A DNA stretch of 64,000 bases from Beta vulgaris subsp. vulgaris (taxonomy: Eukaryota > Streptophyta > Magnoliopsida > Caryophyllales > Amaranthaceae): the NCBI RefSeq assembly GCF_026745355.1, contig NC_079204.1, positions 3,591,103 through 3,655,102 of the forward strand. The letters are read 5' to 3'. The notes beneath the pieces were generated by a model that saw nothing but the letters and a program-made list of their open reading frames with translations, was not told the DNA's origin and searched no databases. The first letter of the stretch is position 1. Each line of letters opens with the position of its first letter. Shown here piece after piece: positions 24,091 through 34,350 of this stretch. The translations under genes and the position numbers were made by a program.

Positions 24091-26943
24091 GGAGGAGGAA
24101 GAAGAAGAAGAAGAAGAAGAAGAAGAAGAAGAAGGTGATGGACTGGATGGCTTAGGAGAGGATGGTAAAGTTGAAGGTGGTGTTAATGGACCGGGAGATG
24201 GTTTTAAAGGTTTTGGTGTTGTTGGAGTAGAAGAAGATGTTGAAGGCGGTGGAAATGGTGGTTTTATTGATGGGGTAGAAGATGATGTTGAAGTTGGTGG
24301 GGGTTCAGAAGATGGTGTTGGGGTTAGTGATGTAGGAGATTTACGTGGTGCTTCTGAAGATGATGATGATGATGAGGAGGAGGAGGATGAGGAGGACGAA
24401 GAAGAAGAAGAAGAAGATGATGATGATGGTGGTGGTGGTGGTGGTTTCGATGGTGGTTTTGATGGATCTGTTGGAGGTGAGAGGTGAGTTGATGGAGTTA
24501 GAGATGGTGTCGAAGGTGTTGGTAATGGTGGTGAGTTTGATGGAGAGTATGATGAAGGTGTTAAGGGTGGTGGAGATTTAGGAGATGGTGATGGGGTTGA
24601 TGGAGTTGGAGATTTAGTTGGCACTCCTAATGAGGAGGAGGAAGTGGATGATGATGATGATGATGAGGAGGAGGAGGAGGAGGAGGATGGTGTTTGAGGG
24701 ATAGATGGATTAGGAGAAGTTGTTGGAGGTGATGGTTTGGTTGATGGAGTAGGAGATGGTGATGAAGGTGGATTTGTCGGAGCAGGAGTTGGTGCGGGGG
24801 TTGTTGGAGAAGATGGTGAAGGTGGGGAAGATTTAGGAGAAGGTGATGGGGATAGTGAAGGAGTATTATCTGGTGATCTTGATGATGATGAGGAGGAGGA
24901 GGAGGAGGAAGAAGAAGAGGACGACGAAGACGAGGAAGAAGATGATGATGATGGTGGTGGTGTAGATGGTGGTGGGCTTGACGTTTTTGGAGAATGTATT
25001 GGAGGTGATGGTTGGTTTGATGGAGTGAATGATGGCGATGATGGTGGTTTTGATGGAGAAGGAGGTGGTGGAGATCTAGGAATTGGTGGGGTTGATGTAG
25101 ATGAAGGTGTTGAAGATGGTGGAGATTTAGGAGATGGTGATGGGGTTGATGGAGTAGGAGATTTAGATCGAGATGGTGACGATGATGATGAGGAGGAAGA
25201 GGATGGGGTTGAAGGAGAAGGTGTTGATGGAATAGAAGGAGAAGGTGATGATGAAGTAGAAGGAGAAGGTGTTGGAGTTGGTGAAGATTTAGGAGATGGT
25301 GATTGTTGTTTTGTTGGTGTGGGAGGTGGCATTGAAGGTGTTGGAGGATAATATGATGGTGGAGTTGATGGACTAGAATGAGATGGTGATCTCAAATCAT
25401 CATTATCTCCTTTCTTTTCACCATTATCGTCGTCTTTATCATCTTTTGATTTATTTCTATCTTCATCACTTGTATTAGCATCTCCTTTCTTATCTCCTTT
25501 TTTCTCATCTCCTTTCTTATCTCCTTTTTTCTCGTCGCCATCTTGTTGATCTCTTTTTTTTTCATTGTCATCTTGTTGTTCTCCTTCGTGATCATCTCCT
25601 CTTCTATCTTCCTTCCCCTCATTATCTCCTTTTTTATCATTTTTTCCCTCGTCTTTTGCTTTTTTCCCGTCTTTTCCCTCATTGTCTATATCCCCTTTGA
25701 TATCGTTCTTCCTATTTTTATCACCGCTTTCATCATTTCCTTTTTTACCTTCTTCTTTATCCTTACCTTCTACTTTTTTGTCATCTTTGTTGTGATCATT
25801 GTCTACTTCTTTACTTCCTTTGCCATTATCATTTCCTTTTTCCTCACCTTTTTTCTCATCACCTCCTCTTTTACCATCATTGTGATCATTTTTTTGTTTA
25901 CCTTCTTTATTATCATCTCCTTTTGCACCACCTTGATTGTTGTTGTCATCTACTTTTTTATTTCCTTCTTCATCACCATATCCTATCATATTACCTCTCT
26001 CATCGCCTTCTTTTATATCACCATTGTCATCATTTTCTTGTTTACCTTCTTTGCCACCTTTGTCCTCATTGTTAACCTTTTTATCTTCTTTGTCATCATT
26101 GTCTCCTTTTTTACTACCTTCATCTCCATCATCTCCTTTTTTTTCACCATCGTTACGATCTCCGCTTTGACTTTCTTTATCGTCATACCCTCCTTTCTTA
26201 TCTTCTCTACCCCCGTCATCAATCTTTTTACCTCCTTTGTCATCATTTTCTCTTTTTTGACCACCTTTTCTAGAATTTTCTTCTTTATCATCATTGTCTT
26301 CTTTTATACCACCTTTTATTTTATCGTCTAATTTTTTACCTCCCTCATCATGGTTGTCTCCATCCTCACTGTCTTCTTTTCTACCACCATCATGCTCATC
26401 TTCTTCATTGCCTTTTCCACTATCATCTTCTTTTTTACCACCACCTCCTTTTTTACCATTCGAGTCATCATTATCTGAATGATCATTATTATCACTGTCT
26501 GAACCCAATGGAGGTGATTCATAATTAGGTGGTGATTTTGACGTTGATGATGGCGAAGAGGACGAAGGTGAACCCTTTCTAGGTGGCGATGATTCTACAT
26601 CAGGCGAAGACGAATCATATTCAGGTGGTGATGATCCCGCATCAGATGAAGGTGCATCATCCGATGGTGAAACATACTCTGGTGGTGATGATCTTGTGTC
26701 GCCGCCGCTTGATGATCCTGGAGTACAAATGGGCTTGCACGAAGCACATTCCACTTCACAACCATTAGGACAAAACTTAGGACAAACATGCTCTAAGTTA
26801 TAGCACATCTTGTACTTTTTGATCTTACATGATGCTCTTGCTGGATGGTTGGCAATTCCTGGAGGAGTCGTTGCCTCCACCATGATGGCCAGAGACAAAA
26901 TAAAACACCCAAGATAAACTATCTTGAGCAAAGCCATTTCCAT
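22301..26943 (-). CDS. Secreted root-cap-domain protein with giant Lys/Asp/Gly- and Ser/Pro-rich insert
   Basis: Two exons, 26943-23271 and 23073-22301, join in phase 1 across a 197-bp GT-AG intron to about 1481 residues. Residues 1-24 form a signal peptide. Next comes an eight-cysteine motif (Cys39, 47, 54, 58, 62, 66, 69, 73) containing CYNLEHVCP. Residues of about 150-514 are highly charged (Lys, Asp, Glu, Gly, Asn). About 515-1175 is extensin-like Ser/Pro/Thr sequence with seven polyserine runs, the longest near 27-30 residues. A second eight-cysteine motif with identical spacing and CYNQEHVCP precedes the intron. Exon 2 is a complete Root_cap domain, beginning CDYPGAVCQDPRFIGGDGIT and containing INAHFIG. 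Typical family members, as I recall, are 300-450 residues with one Cys motif and no such insert. The location is probably cell wall or mucilage; the molecular function is unknown. Confidence 0.9.
23522..25215 (-). repeat. Trinucleotide-rich coding tracts encoding Ser/Pro modules
   Basis: Runs of GAT, GAG, GAA and GGT on the plus strand are TCA, TCC, TCT and ACC on the coding strand. They recur seven times within exon 1 of the root-cap gene and encode the polyserine runs. Between them are variants of a module with KSPTPSTPSPSPKSPP-like sequence. Mixed serine codons in blocks suggest growth by repeat slippage and module duplication. Confidence 0.85.
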
Positions 26944-27066
26944 GATCCAACTCTTGTGAAAGTTGGAAATTTTATTGTGTAATATTACTATAGTATTAGT
27001 ATATAATATATAGTATTAGTATAAGAAGATCTAAGGACTGATATTCAGCACAAAGTACAAAAACTG

Positions 27067-27074
27067 CTTTTATA
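27067..27074 (-). promoter_or_regulatory. Probable TATA box of the root-cap gene
   Basis: TATAAAAG on the minus strand, about 124 bp upstream of the start codon at 26943. It implies a 5' leader of roughly 95 nt. Confidence 0.55.
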
Positions 27075-27581
27075 GATGTGCATGTAGCACAGTAGCAGTC
27101 AATGGGGAAATTTAGTAGCATTTTTCTTAATTGTTGGGTCAAGGAGTAATAATATGTTCCTTAAAATTCATAATCCACATGCATCTAGCATGCATGGCGC
27201 CATCAGAAAAAATAAATGGTAAGATGCCATGCTTCCTTTGAATCTAAAGTGCAAACTTTTCTATTACTTCTCTCTTTTTAATGGTAGCAACATAAACAAA
27301 ACCTAAGACTGGAAGAAAAGAACATTAAATTGGACCTTTAATTCTAACTGTTAATCCTGCCATTGGTACTTTTTTGCATTAGACAAATTGGAATAACTTT
27401 AAGAATATTCAACTTGAATGATGCTTATATAATATATATTAATGAACTTGGTTATCATAGAAAGAATGAACATTTTTAAGAGTAAATTGGAGATTGATTG
27501 AGTGATCCTAAGGGTTGTCAACCCTCTTATTATTGAATTTTCTTTGGTTAAGAATATATTAAAATATTATTTTTATATCAC

Positions 27582-27710
27582 TTCACGACATTCTGAACCC
27601 AGCTCACGTACCGCTTTGGGTGAACAGCCCAACCTCTTGGAACATACTATAGCCCCAGGTGGCGAAGAGCCGACATCGAGATGCCAAACCTTCCCGTTGA
27701 TATGAACTTT
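27582..27710 (-). other. Organellar large-subunit rRNA fragment, antisense
   Basis: The plus strand carries CGACATTCTGAACCCAGCTC, then GCGAAGAGCCGACATCGAG and GCCAAACCTTCCCGTTGATA, which are the complement of a conserved stretch of domain V of bacterial-type 23S rRNA. Substitutions and a small gap relative to my recall of the consensus show decay. It is a nuclear insertion of organellar DNA; plastid versus mitochondrial origin is unresolved. Confidence 0.8.
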
Positions 27711-29326
27711 TTCTACCAATTGGGGCCCTCCCTTCACCCCCCCCCCCCACCCACCCTCCCGGATGGTCTACAGTGTTCATAACTACTCCTCTTACTACAA
27801 GACGCTTATCTAGCCAACGCTTAGATCCGGCTCTGCCCAACATTCCCACTTCTCCTCTCATATTATATATATATATATATATATCAATATTTTATTCTAA
27901 TGTGTAAAAGAGTTGGTAGGTTACTCAAATATTTTTCGAATAAACTAGTTGTTTAATATTTTGGGATTAAGATAATGATACTTTATCTTGTAAAAAGAAA
28001 TGCTTGCTCCGTAGTCAACCGAGGTTTTGGGGTGTGATGGACGGAGTTCAGTGATGAAGCCATTTTAAGCCTGAAGCGACTTATCTTTACAGCTGTTATA
28101 CACACATATATGTGTTGTGGTTCAAGAGAATTATATGTCAACTAAGACAATTTGTGCTTCGGATATAAATCTTCACATATTCTTTGGCATGTACAAATTG
28201 CCAATTTTAATTTGTCAGAATTATTAAATTTGTCATTAAATGGGACAGATTTGGCCATATCATCTTTTTTTTTCCTTTGCATCGCAAAAACTTATATTAA
28301 TTAAAAACCGGAATTACAACCTAATTCTATTACAACCAAACATAAAACACACCCCGTCAAAGTATTAAAGATAAAGAAATAAAAGAGTAACATTCTCTTA
28401 CTCATAATTTATGCTTCAAAAATTATTAAAAGAGACAGTTTAATTTTAATATAAAAATAGACCTAGTCACTAAATGGATTAAACTAGTCACCGAAAAAAA
28501 TAAATTAGTCATTATTGGGCTAATTTTCTTTTTAATATTGGGCTTACCATTGCCTAATTTTAATTTAAAATTAGGCAGTCTCTTACAAGACAAACTATTT
28601 ATGCTTTTATTTTTAGAAACTTTTTGTTAAATTAATAAAAACTTGAACTCAATTTATGTGTATAGGCAATTTTCGGATTAGGGATCGAGATATTATCACA
28701 ATTCACAACTTGATGTATCACGCTAAAGGACATTTTTGTTTCAATCTTCAAGCCTATCACGTTTTACGTCGGCATTACTGAGCTCTCTCATTGTAAATGA
28801 GTAGTTATAAATATTATCAATTAGTTTTCAATTTTAAATTTATTAATATTTTTTTTAAGGGAAGATGAACGTTCTTACATGTGGGTCAAATTTCGGAAAT
28901 CTCACTTGGTAAGGGATAAGAAATCTTAATAAATGTTTATGTACATAGGAGAGTTACTCATGCGACATATTTTGTAGTAGGCATGCTCGTGTTGATGTAT
29001 TATACTTGTTAATATATGGTTTAGCAAATTTTGATAATTATGATTTGATTTGCATTTGCGTTTTAGTAATTATACTGTATGTTTAATCTTAAAGTCGTGT
29101 ATGTTTAATTTAAAGGAAATTGTTGAGTTTCTGCAGAGTAAAACGTGAAAATCTACCAAAACCTCCACTCCTAAGACACGAGGGTTAACCAGTCCCCACT
29201 TCCTCGTTCCCACCTTTCAGTTTAGAAAAGGTAGGTTTTTAGTATTCAAATAATGTATGAATCTGAAAATCAATTAGTTACCCCAGTCTAGCACAGTAGA
29301 AGGTAAGTACTAAACACTAATCCAAC

Positions 29327-29489
29327 TAGGGGTGATAATGAGTCTGACAAGCTCGCGAACAGTTCGAGCTCGACTCAGTCAAAGCTCGTCTTGTTGTGGC
29401 TCAGCTCGAGTTCGGGCTCGACTCGAGACTTAAACGAGCCAAGCTAAGTAAAACTTAGCTCAAAAAGCTCGTGAACAACTCTATTACTA
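29327..29489. mobile_element. Truncated hAT-like element with AGCTCG words
   Basis: Starts TAGGGGTGATAATGAG, like the ends of the hAT-like elements at 12774 and 39878, and then shows repeated AGCTCG and GCTCGA words. No right terminus is seen; the sequence runs into a Stowaway MITE. Confidence 0.45.
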
Positions 29490-29737
29490 CCTCCGTTTCT
29501 TAATAAGTGCAACATTTCCCTTATTTGAAATAGTCACAATAAGTGCAACCAAGCTCAAAATGGTAAAAGAAGTTCAATATTATTACAAATATGCCACCAA
29601 AAAGCAAGAAGGGACCACAACTTTTTTGTTTCATCACTTGAATTACTCTACTTTATTGTGGTCCCAACTTTCTCTCTCTACATTCCTTGGTATTCCCCCA
29701 CTTTCTCTATGTTGCACTTATTAAGAAACGGAGGAAG
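29490..29737. mobile_element. Stowaway-like MITE
   Basis: Ends CCTCCGTTTCTTAATAAG and the inverse CTTATTAAGAAACGGAGG, flanked by TA on both sides. Confidence 0.85.
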
Positions 29738-29928
29738 TATTATTTTCTACTAAAAAGAAGTTTCCTATTAAAAAATTATTGATATTATTAAAACCCAACT
29801 GTTTGATATAAGTCGAGAGACAAAAATACCATCAAGGGAATAATATTAAACCGATTTTGCGACAAATAAGGCTCTAAAATAGAATAGATACTCCTACAAA
29901 ACTATTAAAAAAAACAAATTATTTAACC

Positions 29929-30049
29929 AAGGATGTCTTGGCCTAGTGGTTAAGATTGAAGTGCTGTGAACGATAAGTCACAGGTTCGAATTTCCCCTCC
30001 CCTTCTTTGTACTTTGTACCGCCTTCGTGGCTCATATGGATAAAAAAAA
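29929..30049 (+). mobile_element. tRNA-derived SINE
   Basis: A 121-bp body with a pol III A box (TGGCCTAGTGGT, about 29939-29950) and B box (GGTTCGAATTT, 29983-29993), ending in an A-run. It is flanked by perfect 17-bp copies of AAACAAATTATTTAACC (29912-29928 and 30050-30066). It lies just beyond the eL40 copy A stop codon (minus-strand gene). The equivalent place downstream of copy B has no insertion. Confidence 0.92.
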
Positions 30050-30164
30050 AAACAAATTATTTAACCTAATTTAAGGAGCCATAGTAAAACAGCTTCTGTC
30101 CGAACACCGAGCTATGGAAAGTGGAAACGGCTACCGAAACATCAGCTACAAACAACTGAACGCT

Positions 30165-32470
30165 CTACTTAATCTTCTTCTTTGGCCTCAACTGCAAACC
30201 AAAAGTTCAAATTCAAACTCAAACCAACAAAAAATGAAATCAAAGGGTAAGTTTAATGTTCAAGAGATGAATTGTAAAATATACCTGGTTGCTGTGGCCA
30301 CATTTCTTCTTCCTGCAGTTTACAGCACGAGGGTGCAAGCGAGCATAGCATCTAAACGAGAAAACAAGTATTATAAGCAAAATGTTTGAATACAAACAAG
30401 GATGGACAGCACCTAAAACTCAATTTAAGCATATTGACAACATATTATCTGTTCCGAAATTCTCCGAAATTGCAAAGTGAAGTGTAATTTGGGTAGATAC
30501 TATTAGCTAATCTAATAAGTCAACACTAGACGATTGTAAAAAAAGCTTGTAAAGATGGAGCGAGTTTTAGATAGCTTACTTGCGGCAAATCATCTTGTCT
30601 TGGTTGTACTTCCTAGCCAGGGCCATCAGAGAAGGCTCAATAATTCCACCGCGGAGCCTTATAACAAGATGAAGAGTAGATTCTGCATATACAATATTAA
30701 TTAAACAATGCTGCTAAAATAAACAAATAATTTGAAACAATATATCTCCAGAAGCATTGTAAATTAGTGGGCATTCATGTATGATTGCAAAGTTGGTAAA
30801 AAAAAATGATCTCAAATTCTCAATACCTCGACATGATTAATTAAACCTAAAAGAAAAAGATTGAACAGAGGAACAGCATAGATGGGATATATATCACTAA
30901 CCCTTCTGAACGTTGTAGTCAGCAAGAGTGCGACCATCTTCGAGCTGCTTACCAGCAAAGATCAGCCTCTGCTCGTCTTGTGGAATGCCTATTGCCAAAA
31001 AGAAATCAAAAGTTTAATATAGAAGCGCAATTTAAGATGTGATGCTACAAAGTGCAATACCATTCAGTCATTCACTCTATATGTCAATTAGAGTGCTTCA
31101 ACGTTATGCATATACTTGCCCATTGAAAAAAGGAAATAAACATCACATATTCTGCATAATCAGCTTGTTCGGTATACAAAGTTGAACAAATTAATATCAA
31201 TAATTGATAATATTCTGCTATACTGATCATCTTAAACTACAAAGGTGAAACCTTCAAAATCCGAGGTAAATAATAACCACTTCTCCGTTCGATAAAGAAC
31301 TTCATAAAGATAAAATCCAAACATTCAACCAAAGTTTTCATCTTGCAACTACAAATAATCGACCTTTCACCATCTAATTTTATTTAAAGTTCCCATTTAT
31401 TCTATTTCTGTGACTTAACAGCAAATTCAATCAATTCCAAATTCAATCATCCATGGATTGAATTTTCGAACTTTCAGGAAACAGAACCATCGTTAAGATT
31501 CGTATCTTGCCAAATTCAATTGTACTTCTTCACATTACCGACCTTGATTTATTTTAAGGTACGCTGAATTCTAATGTGGCCATATTCAACAAATAACAAC
31601 CTTAAAGATGATACCTTTATTGTTGGAAAATTCAAAATTCAATTGGACAATTAAACCCTATCACAAAACTTTAAAACCCTAAAATCAACATACAAGAAAA
31701 TAAAGTCAAAAGAAATTCAACTTCTAAACAATTAACCCAAATTCAACAAGTTAAACCAATAAAAATGATACCTTTACTATTACCCACTTCGAATTCCAAT
31801 TGCACATGAACAAAAATTCAATGTACTATAAGTAAAATTAGAGTTGAAATTAAATTCCCACTTCAAATTCACACACTTTTTCAAGCTTCAACTAGTATTA
31901 TTTGAGCCCGGACCTTGTCCCGGATTGGTATTTTTTCCATTGTCATTAAAATATATTAAGCAAAATTCAACATTTAAACTTTAAACATGATTAAAAGTTG
32001 GTTAAGATGGTAATTGTGTCATTAGTTCAAATCTTGTTGCAAGCTAATTTCTAGTGAAGTAACCGATATGCCATATGACGTAATGTACGCCTTTTAATAT
32101 ATTTGTATAGATGAATAAAACAATTGATCACACATATATTAACATCCACTTCAGAATTCAATTACCCAAATACATAATTCCAACAAATAGATAATCAGAA
32201 TTCAATTCAATATCCAAATTTGAACAATTCACCACATTAAACAATTTAGAACAATAAAGATTACACTTTTAATGTTACCCAACATAAATAAACAGTTACC
32301 CAGATATCAAATTTCAAAATAAAACAAAATTGAATCATAGAGGTTGAATTAAAATATAAAAAATTACCTCCCTTGACTTTAATCTTAGTCTTGACATCTT
32401 CAATAGTGTCACTTGATTCAACTTCAAGGGTAATGATTTTCCCAGTTAGGGTTAACACAAATATCTGCAT
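30165..32470 (-). CDS. RPL40: Ubiquitin-60S ribosomal protein eL40 fusion, copy A (divergent ubiquitin)
   Basis: Five exons on the minus strand, 32470-32368, 30988-30902, 30682-30580, 30351-30285 and 30191-30165, all with GT-AG sites, encode 128 residues, the usual length. Residues 77-128 ([20 protein letters not shown] onward to LRPKKKIK) match the recalled plant eL40 sequence. The ubiquitin half does not: I count about 12 changes, K6L, T12I, D24E, N25D, A28T, Q31K, D32V, E34G, P38Q, Q40E, I61V and L71I. Lys48, Lys63, the Leu8/Ile44/Val70 patch and the C-terminal RLRGG cleavage site remain. Normally the fusion is cleaved to free ubiquitin and an eL40 that joins the 60S subunit. A TATA box lies at the same spacing as in copy B. 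The frame and splice sites are intact, so I do not call it a pseudogene, but expression is unknown. Confidence 0.88.
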
Positions 32471-32575
32471 CTTCAAAGACCTTCCTACTCTCTTTTTTTT
32501 TCCCTCTCTGAAACTTTTTTTGTTTGCTTTGAGAAATAAAGGAAGGCGATACCCAAATTTTGTCTCGTCGTCTGG

Positions 32576-32583
32576 GTTTTATA
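32576..32583 (-). promoter_or_regulatory. Probable TATA box of copy A
   Basis: TATAAAAC on the minus strand, about 106 bp upstream of the copy A start codon, in the same place as the copy B TATA box. Confidence 0.5.
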
Positions 32584-32589
32584 GTTTTT

Positions 32590-33172
32590 CTTTTTGATCT
32601 TGCTAACGGACTCCGTCACTAGATAAGAAATATATTGTTGTATTTAGGTCAGTTCACCTTATTTTTGCTTATTTTAAATCTAATCAGATCAGAAAAAATA
32701 AGTTCAGTTCAGATCATGCTTATATTTAAAAAATCATTATTACTATTAAATATCTTTCATCACATATTAGTAAAAATTATAATAATTAAATATTAATAAA
32801 GTACGTATTGAGACGAATCAAACAAGACCCCACATGATTATATTTTTTTATATATTGAGAAAAATCTAAAAGATAAGATCTTGTTATCAAATCAGATCAA
32901 ATTAAATCAGATAAGTTCAGATCAGAAAATTTCAGGTGACATAGCCTTAATTACTCATATTTATATAAAATAATAGAATAAGGTATAATTTCAATGCAAA
33001 ACATTTAATGTTTTTCAAAGGAAGGGAAAACATTTAATTCCAATGCAAAGCATATAAATGCATTGCATTGGAATTATACATTATTATATTATTTTATTTA
33101 AATATGAGTAATTAAGTAGAACAATATATTTCTTATCTAGCGTTCCCGGGGCATCTGTTAGCTTTTGCTTTA
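32590..33172. repeat. Inverted repeat upstream of copy A, with inner foldback MITE
   Basis: CTAGATAAGAAATATATTGTT near 32625 recurs inverted near 33120, and a weaker match (GTTAGC) extends outward. Inside it, CTTAATTACTCATATTTA near 32945 pairs with its inverse near 33100-33117, forming a second long palindrome. Another inner part matches the MITE at 44895 (GAGACGAATCAAACAAGACC). Confidence 0.6.
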
Positions 33173-34319
33173 TTTATTTTTTTGAGGGGAAACAGAAGTG
33201 CATTAATTAAAGAGACAAGGTGTCCGTAAGTACATAAGGTGTTACCACACTAGGAGTCTAGGAGAATAGGACAATGACGCTCCAAACATTGCTCAACACT
33301 AGGAGTCTAGGAGTCTAGCGAGGTTATGGGCCACACAATTCCCATCCCTTCTAACATGAGAAAAAGAAACATAAGAAAAGCCATTACACATAGAAAGAAT
33401 ATCCCCAAGTATTGTATCCAAATTTGAGAAGAAAATTGCTGCTTTAGTTAATCTTTTGGTAGCTACTACAAAATCGGACTGAAAATCACATCACCATACC
33501 CATGAGCTTTGGCCAATCGGGTTGCCATATAAATGGCCTTACATTCAGCTACCTCGGGAGGCCAGTCGGCACGCACACGTCTAGTTGCAACAAAGCACAC
33601 CTTACCTTCCGAATCACGGGCTATCACACCAAGACCCTCCCAACCTTCATCAGCTAAGCTTGCATCTGTATTCAGTTTAATAGCACCAGCAGGGGAGCAT
33701 GTCATCGGGCTGGGCTCGGAGCCGTGATGGGCCACAGTCCACCGTAAATCCTCACCGCAAAGCAATTAAAGTCATTAGCTTGTCTCATGATTCTCTGGCA
33801 CACAACAGGGATAGGATGGCTAGTATTCTCAAATACTTTCTTATTTCTTTCACCCCGCACATTCGAAAGGATATAACAACCCTTTTGAACCACCTTGGCA
33901 TCCATCTCACTCCATCTGATGAGATTATCACACATGCCTTCATCTTCCACCTCTTGTAATAACATATAACAACCCAGCTCTTCCCACAATTTTAGCGACA
34001 TCGGGTAGCTATAGAATAAATGTGATTGCCTCTCATCCTCTCTGGCACAGCAGGGGCAACCAGCTTCTTTGACGAGGTGACGTCGCTTGAGCACATCCCG
34101 TACCAGGAATGAGCTTGTGCATGCGCGCCACATGAAAAGGCGAACCTTAGGCGACACATTTAAGCTCCACAAAATATTCCACACTCTATGAAAATCCTCC
34201 AATTTCCCACCTTTCCCCAACATATAAGCAGTTTTCACCGAATAGGTGCATCCTTTGAGTACGCCCAAGCTCAGTGGCGGATGTAGGTAATAACACGCTG
34301 GTGCACGTGCACCAGCAAT

Positions 34320-34350
<31 letters not shown>

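Larger units (their letters stand above)
26944..29911. other. Intergenic region between root-cap gene and ubiquitin-eL40 copy A
   Basis: It holds the root-cap promoter, an organellar rRNA fragment, a short TA microsatellite near 27863-27885, a truncated AGCTCG-word repeat from 29327, and a Stowaway MITE. Apart from these I see nothing recognisable and no supported gene. Confidence 0.6.

Noticed and set aside
24737..26331. Long plus-strand open frames (204 and 262 codons) opposite the root-cap gene
   Set aside because: They are antisense to a coding sequence made of GAT/GAG/GAA-type repeats, which lack stops in several frames. The products are pure Asp/Glu/Gly or Phe/Ile/Ser low complexity.
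30165..32470. Calling eL40 copy A a pseudogene
   Set aside because: All five exons, splice sites, start, stop, TATA box and the full eL40 sequence are intact. Divergence is confined to the ubiquitin half.
33466..34268. Intact host RNase H-like gene
   Set aside because: The RNase H-like and zinc-binding segments are in different frames, lie in LINE order and continue into RT remnants, so they are parts of a dead LINE.
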